A stretch of 10,661 bases of DNA from positions 1 to 10,661 of the forward strand of contig JASHQT010000286.1 in the NCBI GenBank assembly GCA_030039005.1, given 5' to 3'. Under the pieces are notes generated by a model that saw only the letters and a list, made by a program, of their open reading frames with translations, ran no database searches and was not told the origin of the DNA. Of this stretch, positions 1 through 7,528 are shown in pieces; positions within the stretch are counted from its first letter, which is position 1; the number at the start of each line of letters is the position of its first letter. The stretch comes from Bryobacteraceae bacterium. Lineage in GTDB: Bacteria; Acidobacteriota; Terriglobia; Bryobacterales; Bryobacteraceae. The translations under genes were made by a program, and so were the position numbers.

Positions 1-171
1 GCGCCCGTCACTCCCTCCGACCGAATGCCGAACTTCAGCGCGAAAGTGATGCCGGACAAGCAAGCCAAGGACATTTACGCCTATATCCGGACGTTCAAGA
101 GCAACGCGCCGAAAGGCCAGGACCCAACGCTAAACGCGATCGTCCAGGCGGCGAAGCAAGAAAAGAACTGA
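1..171 (+). CDS. C-terminal fragment of a class I c-type cytochrome
   Basis: Frame 1 is open from the window edge to a TGA at 169-171 and gives the last 56 residues of a protein that begins upstream. The pattern Met-Pro-Asn-Phe (residues 9-12 of the fragment), followed about 15 residues later by a DIYAYIRTF helix, is the usual end of a class I cytochrome c domain: the Met would be the sixth haem iron ligand and the helix packs over the haem. A lysine-rich tail follows. The CXXCH haem-binding motif and any signal peptide lie outside the window, so the haem is inferred. Such domains act in the periplasm as electron carriers or as the tail of a dehydrogenase, and which applies cannot be told here. 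The gene converges on the small - strand gene that ends ten bases later. Confidence 0.6.
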   Translation, partial: APVTPSDRMPNFSAKVMPDKQAKDIYAYIRTFKSNAPKGQDPTLNAIVQAAKQEKN

Positions 172-181
172 CGGCGCGCGT

Positions 182-544
182 TCAGGCGCCAGTCCACATT
201 CCCATGCGTTCCAGAAACCCGCGGGGATCGTAGAACGCCTGGATCTCGGCGATCTCGCCACCCTCCATACGAAACACATACACCAGTGAGACCACGCCGA
301 AGCTAGTGTCGGCCTCCCACACCGTAGCCACGTGATCGCCATCGGCGATCTGGCGCAGCAGCCGGATCTCGCGGATCACCGGGAGATACACCTGCAGAAA
401 ACGGGCAACATGTTCGCGCCCGCGGACCGGCTCACCGGAAAGCGGTCCTGTATAATAAGCGTTCGCGGCGAGCGGCGCGTGCGAAAGATCCTTGTTCTTC
501 ATGGCCTCCATAAAGGCCGCGGCGATTGAGGCGTTGCCAGTCAC
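182..544 (-). CDS. SnoaL-like / NTF2-fold small protein
   Basis: This 120-residue protein fits the SnoaL-like (NTF2 fold) family: an N-terminal helix with AAAFMEAMKNKD, a YYTGPLSGEPVRGREHVARFL segment, then alternating strands such as DHVATVWEADTSF, VVSLVYVFRMEGGEIAEI and the terminal AFYDPRGFLERMG. The family contains ketosteroid-isomerase-like enzymes and many ligand-binding proteins of unknown substrate, so no reaction is assigned. There is no signal peptide, so it is probably cytoplasmic. The start is chosen as GTG at 544 because GGGAGGT lies seven bases upstream. The longer reading starts at GTG 553, which overlaps that Shine-Dalgarno sequence and would leave it without function. It is transcribed divergently from the reductase gene at 613, across a spacer of 68 bases. 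Confidence 0.8.
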   Translation of the reverse strand: MTGNASIAAAFMEAMKNKDLSHAPLAANAYYTGPLSGEPVRGREHVARFLQVYLPVIREIRLLRQIADGDHVATVWEADTSFGVVSLVYVFRMEGGEIAEIQAFYDPRGFLERMGMWTGA

Positions 545-551
545 GGATTCC

Positions 552-558
552 ACCTCCC
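552..558 (-). promoter_or_regulatory. Ribosome binding site that fixes the GTG start of the SnoaL-like gene
   Basis: Read on the - strand, these bases are GGGAGGT, close to the full Shine-Dalgarno consensus. Seven bases (GGAATCC) separate it from GTG 544, which is good spacing. It overlaps the upstream GTG at 553, which is why that codon is not taken as the start. Confidence 0.6.
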
Positions 559-567
559 TGGGGGAAA

Positions 568-573
568 ATTATA
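568..573 (-). promoter_or_regulatory. Possible -10 element for the SnoaL-like gene
   Basis: The - strand reads TATAAT, a perfect -10 hexamer, in a short AT-rich patch of otherwise GC-rich DNA. Transcription starting about seven bases downstream would give a leader of roughly 17 bases containing the Shine-Dalgarno sequence. No convincing -35 hexamer is seen at the expected distance (591-596 reads GCGCAG), so this rests on the -10 match and its placement alone. Confidence 0.3.
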
Positions 574-612
574 TGCCTCGAAGAGCGCGGCTGCGCGGGT
601 AGGATACGATCG

Positions 613-1578
613 ATGGATCTCCGGAGGCCTGTAACCAAGCCCCAAATTTTCGAGGAAGCAGCCGTGCGCGCGCGATTACGCATGCCGCAGCTGATCGAGG
701 CGATGGAACGGGCGCTGGTGGAATTTTCATCCAGGAAAGTCCGGCAGCCGGTGAGGACAGTGCTGCCATTCGGCGCGGCAGATTCATTTTTCGGAGTAAT
801 GCCCGCCTACGTTCCGTCGCTTCCGGCATTGGGCGCAAAGCTGGTAACGGTCTGCCCCGCCAATAGCGCAGAAGGCATCGAGACGCACCAGGCGACGATC
901 GTGATGCTGGATCCGGTGACCGGCGTGCCTCTCGCGTTCGTCGACGCGCGCTATATCACGGAGGTTCGCACGGCGGCTGTTTCGGCGGTGTCGGCGCGGC
1001 AATTGGCGCGGGCTGAAGCTCGCGTGCTCGCGATCATCGGCTCGGGAGTACAGGCGCGCAGCCACGTGGAAGCGCTCCGGCTAGTGCGGGACTTGCGCGA
1101 GATCCGGGCCTGGAGCCCGAACGTGGAGCGACTGCGAACTTTCGCCGCTGAAACCGGATCGCGCGCGATGGAGAGCGCCGAAGCGGCGGTTCGCGATGCC
1201 GATATCGTGGTCACCGCGACTTCATCGAGCGTGCCGGTGATTCGTGACGAATGGGTGGCCGACGGGACGCACGTGATCGCGGTGGGAGCGTGCGTGCCGT
1301 CGCAACGGGAGCTGGATCCAACGCTGGTGGCGCGCGCGCGGCTGGTAGTGGATTCGCGCGCCGCGGCGCTGCAGGAATCGGGCGACGTGGTGATGGGCAT
1401 CGCCGAAGGACGCTGGACGGCGGACCGCATTATTGCTGCCGAGCTCGGCGAGCTGCCGCTTCGCGCGAACGATCGCGAGATCACGGTATTCAAGTCTGTC
1501 GGCCTCGCGGTGGAAGATATTTTTGCCGCGCACCTGGTTTTAGCGGGCGCGCCGGAGCGCATCGAAACGTTAAACTGA
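613..1578 (+). CDS. Ornithine cyclodeaminase / mu-crystallin family NAD(P)-dependent protein
   Basis: The 321-residue protein matches this family (usual length 310-350) from end to end. Visible are the substrate-side lysine in GAKLVTV (K76), the conserved arginine in EVRTAAVSAV (R119), the Rossmann dinucleotide motif IIGSGVQA (141-148), ADIVVTATSS, and the C-terminal ESGDVV and TVFKSVGLAVED blocks. Members include ornithine cyclodeaminase, alanine dehydrogenase and ketimine reductases; all bind NAD(P) and handle an imine or amino acid. At the position of the catalytic Asp of true ornithine cyclodeaminase this protein has Cys (VGACVPSQRELD, C227), a layout more like mu-crystallin/ketimine reductase, so L-proline formation from ornithine should not be assumed. 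ATG 613 is chosen over an in-frame ATG at 526 because the extra 29 residues lie in the divergent promoter region, antisense to the neighbouring gene, and look unlike the family. It lacks a signal peptide. The kinase gene starts 15 bases after its stop. Confidence 0.88.
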   Translation: MDLRRPVTKPQIFEEAAVRARLRMPQLIEAMERALVEFSSRKVRQPVRTVLPFGAADSFFGVMPAYVPSLPALGAKLVTVCPANSAEGIETHQATIVMLDPVTGVPLAFVDARYITEVRTAAVSAVSARQLARAEARVLAIIGSGVQARSHVEALRLVRDLREIRAWSPNVERLRTFAAETGSRAMESAEAAVRDADIVVTATSSSVPVIRDEWVADGTHVIAVGACVPSQRELDPTLVARARLVVDSRAAALQESGDVVMGIAEGRWTADRIIAAELGELPLRANDREITVFKSVGLAVEDIFAAHLVLAGAPERIETLN

Positions 1579-1593
1579 ACAACATCACCTTAT

Positions 1594-4188
1594 ATGCCTA
1601 TGAAGCCCGGCGATCACCTGGGGCCCTACGAAATTCTTGAACCGATTGGCGCGGGCGGGATGGGCCAAGTCTTCAAAGCCAGCGATACCCGGCTGGGCCG
1701 TATTGTCGCCATCAAGATCTCCAACGAACGTTTCAGCGAGCGCTTCGAGCACGAGGCGCGGGCGGTAGCGGCGTTGAATCATCCCAACATCTGCACACTC
1801 TACGACGTGGGACCGAACTACCTGGTGATGGAGTACATCGAGGGCGAATCGCCCAAGGGTCCCATGCCGCTCGACGATGCGCTCAAGATCGCGCGCCAGA
1901 TCGCGGATGCGCTGGAAGCGGCGCACGAACGCGGCATCACGCATCGCGACTTAAAGCCGGCGAACATCAAAATCAAGCCGGATGGCACGGTGAAGGTGCT
2001 CGATTTTGGGCTGGCGAAAGTGGCTCCCAACACGAGCAGCAGCGACGAGCGCTCGCCCACGTTCACCATCGGGATGACCGAAGCCGGGATGGTGCTGGGC
2101 ACGGCATCTTATATGGCGCCGGAGCAGGCGCGCGGCAAGGCGGTGGACAAGCGCGCGGATATTTTCGCCTTCGGCGTGGTGCTGCATGAATTAATCACGG
2201 GGAAGCGCCTGTTCGGCGGAGAAGACGCGGGCGAAATGCTGGCTAAGGTGATTCGCGATGAGCCGGATTTAAGCGATACACCGCCGAGCGTGCGGCGGCT
2301 GATCGCGGAGTGCCTGAAAAAGGACCCGAAGAAGCGGCTACGGGATATCGGCGATGTCTGGCGCCTCGTGGATGGCGCATCGCCGGCGGCGTCCGGTTCA
2401 GTGGCGGCGGCTTCCGTGACGCCCCGGACCAAATGGATGTGGCCGGCTGTCGCGGCGCTGCTTTTGCTCAGCACCGGCGCGCTGGGGTTCGTGCATTTTC
2501 GCGAAAAGCCGCTCGTGCTCGCGGCGATGCGATTCGCTGTCCCGCTGCCTGAAAAAAGCGCGCTGCTGGCGTTCGCGGTCTCGCCCGACGGACGGAAGAT
2601 CATTTTCAATGTGCGCGGCGCGAACGGCCGCACAAGCTTGTGGCTGCGGCCAATGGATTCGCTCGACGCGCACGAACTTCCGGGGACCGAAGGCGCGTAC
2701 CTGGACCCCACCTGGTCGCCCGACAGCCAATCGGTGGCGTTCATGGCCGGCAGCAGCGTGAAGCGAATCGAGCTTTCCGGCGGCACACCGCAGACATTGA
2801 CTTCTTACGGCGCTCCGGCTTCCGGCATCTCCTGGGGGCCGGGCGACGTGATCCTGTTCGGCAGCGCAGGAGCGATCAATCGCATTAGCGCTTCGGGCGG
2901 CGAAGCCACACCCGTTACAGCCGCGGATTCGCCGCACGGCGAGTCAGGCCACGCCCGTCCCGTTCTGCTTCCCGACGGGAAGCATTTCCTGTATTACCGA
3001 GTGTGGGGCGAGCGCAGCGGCCTGTATATCGGATCGCTCAGCGCGAAACCAACCGAGCAGGAAAGCAAGCGTTTCCTGGAAACGCCGGCAGGAGTGTTCT
3101 ATGCGGGATCGGCGGCAGGAGGGTACCTATTGTTTTTGCGGGGCAGCGCCATGATGGCACAACCCTTCGACGCGAAGCGGCTGGAACTGACGGGGCACGC
3201 TGTACAACTGACCGACATGGTAAGCAACACGCTGTATGACCCGTTGTTTTCGGCGTCCAATACGGGCGTGCTGGCGTTCGCGCTGAGCGGCGGCAACAAT
3301 CGAAAACTGACGTGGTACGATCGCACAGGCAAAGCGCTCGGAAACGCCGGCGAACCCGCAGCGCGAGATGAAGTGGAGCTCTCGCCCGATGAAACACGCA
3401 TCGTGGAGGGGCGCACCGAGGACGGCGGCACCTGGACCGTGTGGATGCTGGATCTGGCGCGCGGCGCCAACACGCGGCTCACCTTCGGAGGCGGCGGAGG
3501 CAACGCCGAATGGTCGCCCGACGGCCGTCAAATCATTTACGCACCAAACGGCGGCGTGTCGCCGGACCTATACCTGAAGCCGGCCAACGGCGCGGAGATG
3601 GGAGAACGCATTTTGCATGCGGATCAGACCGTTACGCCCAAGGATTGGTCCGAGGACGGGCGGTTCCTGCTGTACGAACAGCGCGGCAACGGCCGCGCCA
3701 CCGACTTGTGGGTACTTCCACTGGCGGGCGATCGTAAGCCGATGCCCTACCTGGTAACGCCCTTTACCAAAACGCAAGCCAAATTCTCTCCGGACGGGCA
3801 CTGGGTTGTGTACACATCCAACGAATCGGGGACGCGCGAAGTGTACGTGCAGCCGTTCCCGATGGCGTCCGGCGGGAAATGGGTGGTCTCGAATGGCGGG
3901 GGCAGCCAGCCGCGATGGTCGCACGACGGCAAGGAGTTGTTGTATTTCACGCCGGATCAAGCTTTGATGGACGTCGACATCAAGACCTCGGGCAATACGC
4001 TCCAACTCGGCGTTCCCAAAATGCTGTTTCGCGTGCCCATCCTGGGCGGCGCGGGCGGGGGCCCGACCAACTCCTGGCGCTGGGATATTTCGCGCGACGG
4101 GAAGCGGTTCCTGATTAACACGTCGCTGGACGATACGGCGAACTCGCCCATCACGGTGCTGCTGAACTGGCAGAGCGCGATGCGATGA
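1594..4188 (+). CDS. Membrane-anchored Ser/Thr protein kinase with C-terminal WD40-like (PD40/TolB-type) propeller
   Basis: This 864-residue protein begins with a complete Hanks-type kinase domain (about 12-262): glycine loop GAGGMGQV (19-26), VAIK lysine K41, helix-C glutamate E54, catalytic loop HRDLKPAN (117-124, D119), DFG (137-139), APE (175-177) and the F-helix aspartate D189. All residues needed for catalysis are present, so an active kinase is expected. A low-complexity Ala/Ser linker leads to one hydrophobic span (about 281-301), placing the kinase in the cytoplasm and the rest outside the inner membrane. The outer part (about 315-864) carries repeated S-x-D-G/E/S blade motifs near residues 330, 375, 597, 641, 686, 732, 776 and 833, typical of PD40/TolB-like propellers. 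The likely role is to sense an external ligand or protein and phosphorylate cytoplasmic targets; ligand and targets are unknown. ATG 1600 is an equally possible start. Its ATGA overlap with the next gene suggests translational coupling. Confidence 0.93.
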   Translation: MPMKPGDHLGPYEILEPIGAGGMGQVFKASDTRLGRIVAIKISNERFSERFEHEARAVAALNHPNICTLYDVGPNYLVMEYIEGESPKGPMPLDDALKIARQIADALEAAHERGITHRDLKPANIKIKPDGTVKVLDFGLAKVAPNTSSSDERSPTFTIGMTEAGMVLGTASYMAPEQARGKAVDKRADIFAFGVVLHELITGKRLFGGEDAGEMLAKVIRDEPDLSDTPPSVRRLIAECLKKDPKKRLRDIGDVWRLVDGASPAASGSVAAASVTPRTKWMWPAVAALLLLSTGALGFVHFREKPLVLAAMRFAVPLPEKSALLAFAVSPDGRKIIFNVRGANGRTSLWLRPMDSLDAHELPGTEGAYLDPTWSPDSQSVAFMAGSSVKRIELSGGTPQTLTSYGAPASGISWGPGDVILFGSAGAINRISASGGEATPVTAADSPHGESGHARPVLLPDGKHFLYYRVWGERSGLYIGSLSAKPTEQESKRFLETPAGVFYAGSAAGGYLLFLRGSAMMAQPFDAKRLELTGHAVQLTDMVSNTLYDPLFSASNTGVLAFALSGGNNRKLTWYDRTGKALGNAGEPAARDEVELSPDETRIVEGRTEDGGTWTVWMLDLARGANTRLTFGGGGGNAEWSPDGRQIIYAPNGGVSPDLYLKPANGAEMGERILHADQTVTPKDWSEDGRFLLYEQRGNGRATDLWVLPLAGDRKPMPYLVTPFTKTQAKFSPDGHWVVYTSNESGTREVYVQPFPMASGGKWVVSNGGGSQPRWSHDGKELLYFTPDQALMDVDIKTSGNTLQLGVPKMLFRVPILGGAGGGPTNSWRWDISRDGKRFLINTSLDDTANSPITVLLNWQSAMR

Positions 4189-5426
4189 GAAAAGCGCTGT
4201 TCGCGCTCGTCTTGCTCCTCGCCCCCTGGGCCGCCGCTCAGCTTCCGATCGATCCGCAGATCGCGGCGGAGATCGCGAAAATCAAGGCCATTGACAATCA
4301 CGCGCATCCGGTTTCCGTCACGCCCGGCGACACGGGCTACGACGCGCTTCCAGTGGAACACATGGAAGCGTATACGGAGCCGGCAAGAATGCGCGCAGGA
4401 TCGCCGCTCGCGACAGAGGCGACGCGGCAGCTTCTCGCCGTGCCGCATCCAAAGGATGACTCGTACCCGGCGTGGATTCTCGACCAACTCGGGATCGAAA
4501 CCATGCTCGCCAATCGGGTCGCCATGGGCCCGGGGATCGCTCCGCCGCGATTCTTGTGGGTGCCGTATGAAGACGCGCTGCTGTTCCCGCTGGATAATTC
4601 GCGCCTGGCCGCGGCGAATTCGGATCGCAAAGCATTTTTCGAGGATGAAGGCCGTTTGTGGAAGCAGTATTTAAAGGAGTGCGGCCTCAACTCGCCGCCA
4701 GCCACGCTCGCCGACTATCTCACGAAAGTGGTCGATGCCACGCTCGAACGGCACAAGCGCGGCGGGGCCGTTGCGGTGAAGTTTGAAGTCGCATATTTAC
4801 GCTCGCTCGATTTCGACGATATCCCGCGCTCCCTTGCGGAAGCAGTCTACAAGCGCGGCCGGGCGGATGGTGCCGATTACAAAAAACTGCAGGATTTTCT
4901 CTTTCGCCATATCGCGGCGAAGGCGGGAGAGCTCGGGATGGCCGTGCATCTGCACGTGGCCTGGGGGCCGGGCGGCTACTTTCATATCGCCGGCACGAAC
5001 CCGCTGCTGCTGGAATCCCTGTTCAATGATCCCAGGCTGCGCGGGACCAACTTCGTGATGCTGCACGGCGGGTGGCCGTTCACGCGCGAGGTCACGCCGT
5101 TGCTCACCAAGCCGAATGTCTATGCCGATTTCTCCGAGCAGACCTTGCTGAGGGAACCCCGGGCCGTCGCGCGCGTGCTGCGAGAGTGGCTGGAGTTTGC
5201 TCCGGACAAGGTTCTGTTTGGCACAGACGCGTATCCCTATTCGGATGAATTGGGCTGGGAACAAGCTGGTTGGGTCGCGATGGAGACCACGCGCCAGGCG
5301 CTCGGGCTTGCGCTGACGGGCATGCTGAACGACGGCGAAATCACGCGCGAGCGCGCCATGGAGCTGGCGCATATGGTGCTGCACGACAACGCGGCGAAGC
5401 TCTACGGGCTGATATCCTATAGGTGA
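4185..5426 (+). CDS. Secreted metal-dependent amidohydrolase family protein
   Basis: The 413-residue protein opens with a signal peptide: MRK, a run of Leu/Ala/Val, then APWAAAQ with likely cleavage after Ala18. The mature part is an amidohydrolase-superfamily barrel. Candidate metal and active-site residues are HAH (H39 and H41) after the first strand, LHVAW (H255/H257), MLHGGWP (H294) and FGTDAYP (D348). K199 in VAVKF lies where some members carry a bridging lysine, though members of this amidohydro_2 branch often manage without one. The family hydrolyses or decarboxylates many small molecules (amides, lactones, aromatic acids), and nothing here fixes the substrate. Export to the periplasm suggests an external compound. 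The ATG overlaps the stop of the kinase gene in ATGA, with no strong Shine-Dalgarno sequence of its own, so translation probably depends on the kinase gene. A 27-base gap precedes rimO. Confidence 0.85.
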   Translation: MRKALFALVLLLAPWAAAQLPIDPQIAAEIAKIKAIDNHAHPVSVTPGDTGYDALPVEHMEAYTEPARMRAGSPLATEATRQLLAVPHPKDDSYPAWILDQLGIETMLANRVAMGPGIAPPRFLWVPYEDALLFPLDNSRLAAANSDRKAFFEDEGRLWKQYLKECGLNSPPATLADYLTKVVDATLERHKRGGAVAVKFEVAYLRSLDFDDIPRSLAEAVYKRGRADGADYKKLQDFLFRHIAAKAGELGMAVHLHVAWGPGGYFHIAGTNPLLLESLFNDPRLRGTNFVMLHGGWPFTREVTPLLTKPNVYADFSEQTLLREPRAVARVLREWLEFAPDKVLFGTDAYPYSDELGWEQAGWVAMETTRQALGLALTGMLNDGEITRERAMELAHMVLHDNAAKLYGLISYR

Positions 5427-5453
5427 CTTCGCCATTAGGTCCTTCAATCTCAC

Positions 5454-6839
5454 GTGAAAATCGGATTTGTAAGTCTCGGCTGCCCCAAGAACCTCGTCGA
5501 CAGTGAGGTGATGATGGGCCATTTGGTGGAACGCGGCCATGAGCTGACGTCGCAGCCGGCCGACGCGGAAGTGCTCGTCGTCAATACGTGCAGCTTCATC
5601 GACCCGGCCAAGCAAGAATCGATCGACACGATTCTGGAAATGGCCGAATACAAGAAGACCGGGCGAGCGCGCAAGCTGATCGTCGCCGGGTGCCTGGTGG
5701 AGCGGTATCGCGAGCAGATTCAAGGCCAGCTCCCGGAAGTGGACGCGCTAGTGGGCACCAACGAGCTTTCGAAGATCGTGGCGGTGTGCGAGGGATTCGA
5801 GGCTGGCTCGAGCACGCCCGAGCCCTACCTTTATCACGACCTGACGCCGCGCGTGCTGGCCACCGCGAAGCATTTCGCCTACATCAAGATCGCAGAAGGC
5901 TGCGACCATCCCTGCTCGTTTTGTGTGATTCCGCAATATCGCGGGAAGTTTCGCAGCCGGCGGTTTGAATCCGTGATCGCGGAAGCTACGAGGTTGTTTG
6001 CGCAAGGAGTGCGCGAGATCAATCTCATCGGGCAGGATACGACATCGTATGGCGAGGATCTGGGCATCAAGGATGGCCTCGCAAACCTGATGGCGCGCCT
6101 GGCCGAGATCGAAACCGAGCGGCAAAAGTGGATCCGGTTCCTTTATTGCTACCCCAATCGCATCACGCAAAAACTGCTCGACACCATTGCCGAGCATGCG
6201 GCGCTGGTGAAATATATCGACATGCCGCTGCAGCACGCGAGCGCGAACGTGCTGAAACGCATGAAGCGCGGATCGCACGGCGATTTCTTCCTGAAACTGC
6301 TGGAACGCATTCGCGCGACGATTCCGGGAGTCGCCATTCGCACCAGCATGATCGTGGGATTCCCGGGTGAAACCGAAGCCGATTTCGAGATCCTGTGTGA
6401 TTTCGTAAAAGCCGCGCAGTTTGACAGGCTCGGCGTGTTCTCGTATTCCGACGAAGACACCAGCGCGAGTTTTCATCTGGATGCCAAGGTGGATGGCCGC
6501 ACGATCTACCATCGCAAGCGCAGCCTGATGGCCTTGCAGCGGCGCATTTCGAAAGCGCGCAACAAGAGAATGATCGGCCGCGAAGTAGACGTTTTGATCG
6601 AGGGGCCTTCGCCCGATACCGATCTGCTGTGGCAGGCGCGCATGTCCACGCAGGCACCCGAAATCGACGGCTGCTGCTACATCAACGATTTTGCGGGGGC
6701 GCCGCCGGCGCGCGGCGAAATTCGCCGCATGCGCATCACCGAAGCGCACGACTACGATCTCGTCGGAACGCTGGACGCGCCGACGGAAACTGCGGCTGTC
6801 GTCGAGGCCGAGCTGTTTCCGATCCTGGCTGCGCGCTAA
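5454..6839 (+). CDS. rimO: Ribosomal protein S12 methylthiotransferase RimO
   Basis: RimO is a radical SAM enzyme that adds a methylthio group to the beta carbon of a conserved aspartate in ribosomal protein S12. The 461-residue protein has the three parts of the family. The N-terminal MTTase domain starts with KIGFVSLGCPKNLVDSE and carries cluster cysteines C10, C46 and C80. The radical SAM core has CDHPCSFC (C150, C154, C157) and motifs such as LIGQDTTSYG, IDMPLQHAS and VGFPGETEADF. A C-terminal TRAM domain (about 374-442) contains APEIDG. The opening Leu-Gly-Cys-Pro-Lys-Asn-Leu-Val-Asp and the DTTSYG block separate it from the tRNA-modifying relative MiaB. The start is GTG at 5454, directly before the conserved KIGFVSLGC; no good Shine-Dalgarno sequence is seen. 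The protein is slightly longer than many RimO proteins, through an Ala/Glu-rich tail. It is cytoplasmic. Confidence 0.96.
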   Translation: MKIGFVSLGCPKNLVDSEVMMGHLVERGHELTSQPADAEVLVVNTCSFIDPAKQESIDTILEMAEYKKTGRARKLIVAGCLVERYREQIQGQLPEVDALVGTNELSKIVAVCEGFEAGSSTPEPYLYHDLTPRVLATAKHFAYIKIAEGCDHPCSFCVIPQYRGKFRSRRFESVIAEATRLFAQGVREINLIGQDTTSYGEDLGIKDGLANLMARLAEIETERQKWIRFLYCYPNRITQKLLDTIAEHAALVKYIDMPLQHASANVLKRMKRGSHGDFFLKLLERIRATIPGVAIRTSMIVGFPGETEADFEILCDFVKAAQFDRLGVFSYSDEDTSASFHLDAKVDGRTIYHRKRSLMALQRRISKARNKRMIGREVDVLIEGPSPDTDLLWQARMSTQAPEIDGCCYINDFAGAPPARGEIRRMRITEAHDYDLVGTLDAPTETAAVVEAELFPILAAR

Positions 6840-6842
6840 CCT

Positions 6843-6848
6843 GGGGAG
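6843..6848 (+). promoter_or_regulatory. Ribosome binding site of yacG
   Basis: GGGGAG lies 10 bases before ATG 6859, directly behind the rimO stop. It is one of the few clear Shine-Dalgarno sequences in this run and supports the small downstream gene as real. Confidence 0.45.
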
Positions 6849-6858
6849 CGCCTGAACG

Positions 6859-7041
6859 ATGAAGTGCCCGATCTGCAAAAAGGAAGTTGCACCGGATTCG
6901 CAGTCAGCGGATGCGCAGTATTTCCCGTTTTGCAGCGAGCGCTGTAAGATCATCGATCTGGGCAACTGGGCCAGCGAAAAATATGTCGTCTCCACGCCCA
7001 TTCAGCCGGAGGACGCCGAGAGAGAAGAAGGCCCAGGGTAG
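6859..7041 (+). CDS. yacG: YacG-family zinc-binding DNA gyrase inhibitor
   Basis: A 60-residue protein of the usual YacG length. The zinc ligands are CPIC (C3, C6) and CSERC (C25, C29), followed by the family signature IDLGNWASEKY (31-41 or so) and an acidic, disordered tail. In Escherichia coli YacG binds GyrB through its zinc finger and C-terminal tail and blocks DNA binding by gyrase; the same role here is inferred from family. A stretch rich in Ser, Ala and Gln separates the two Cys pairs. It sits 19 bases after rimO and one base before pgpA, so it is very likely co-transcribed with both. In proteobacteria yacG usually sits beside coaE and zapD, so the location differs here. Confidence 0.92.
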   Translation: MKCPICKKEVAPDSQSADAQYFPFCSERCKIIDLGNWASEKYVVSTPIQPEDAEREEGPG

Positions 7042-7042
7042 G

Positions 7043-7528
7043 ATGGCGCGGCGAAATCCCGGCGCGTTTCTGCTCGCGACGTGGTTCGGGTGCGGCTACG
7101 CGCCCAAGGGTCCGGGAACGGCGGGATCGCTCGGGGCGCTGATCATCGCCATCGCGCTGTATTATGCGGCGGGCGCAGGGCGCGGAACGCTACTGGTGCT
7201 CGCGGGCGTTCTCCTCGCGCCGGGAATCTGGTCGGCCGGGGTTGTAGCGAAGGAGTTGAACATTACCGATCCGCATATCGTCGTGATCGACGAAGTGATC
7301 GGACAATGGATCACGCTGGCCGGAGCGGCGACGTTCAACTGGAAATCGTGGCTGGTGGCATTCGTTCTGTTTCGCCTGCTCGATATCTGGAAACCGGCGC
7401 CCGCGCGCCAGCTTGAACGTCTGCCGGGCGGATGGGGCATCGTGGCCGACGACGTCATGGCGGGAGTTTACGGCGCGCTTGCTATATTCGTATTAGATCG
7501 TTTGCATCTTTTTTCCTATGCCTTCTAA
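7043..7528 (+). CDS. pgpA: Phosphatidylglycerophosphatase A
   Basis: PgpA removes the terminal phosphate from phosphatidylglycerophosphate to give phosphatidylglycerol, at the inner membrane. The 161-residue protein has every block of the family: GCGYAPKGPGTAGSL near the N-terminus (about 16-29), the acidic pair in VIDEVIGQW (D83, E84), FRLLDIWKPAPARQLE (D114, K117) and GGWGIVADDVMAG (D136, D137). The acidic residues are the expected magnesium and catalytic ligands. Hydrophobic segments around 29-45, 49-66, 104-114 and 141-152 fit a small integral membrane protein. ATG 7043 is chosen because it starts directly before the conserved N-terminal block and one base after yacG; a longer open frame upstream only runs through yacG. 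The last 11 bases overlap the start of the next gene. Confidence 0.94.
   Translation: MARRNPGAFLLATWFGCGYAPKGPGTAGSLGALIIAIALYYAAGAGRGTLLVLAGVLLAPGIWSAGVVAKELNITDPHIVVIDEVIGQWITLAGAATFNWKSWLVAFVLFRLLDIWKPAPARQLERLPGGWGIVADDVMAGVYGALAIFVLDRLHLFSYAF

Noticed and set aside
167..193. Hairpin between the converging cytochrome and SnoaL-like genes (ACTG and GCGC arms pairing with GCGC and CAGT around an 8-base loop)
   Set aside because: The stem is short and interrupted by a 3-base bulge, no T-run follows on either strand, and half of it lies in coding sequence. It is not good enough to call a terminator.
451..456. TATAAT on the + strand, a possible promoter for the run starting at 613
   Set aside because: It lies inside the antisense SnoaL-like gene, where it encodes consecutive tyrosines, about 160 bases before the start, and has no matching -35 hexamer.
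526..612. In-frame extension of the cyclodeaminase-family protein to an ATG at 526
   Set aside because: The extra 29 residues do not resemble the family N-terminus and cover the divergent promoter and the start of the opposite gene.
951..1562. Long - strand open frame opposite the cyclodeaminase-family gene
   Set aside because: The translation is Ser/Arg/Ala-rich low complexity, typical of an antisense shadow in GC-rich DNA; the + strand gene is well supported.
5748..7001. 417-codon - strand open frame opposite rimO and yacG
   Set aside because: It is fully covered by two confidently identified + strand genes, and its Arg/His-rich translation resembles no family.
7467..7498. TTTACG and TATTAG, 18 bases apart in an AT-richer patch before the propeller gene, as an internal promoter
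   Set aside because: Each hexamer matches the consensus at only four of six positions and the patch encodes the conserved end of PgpA.
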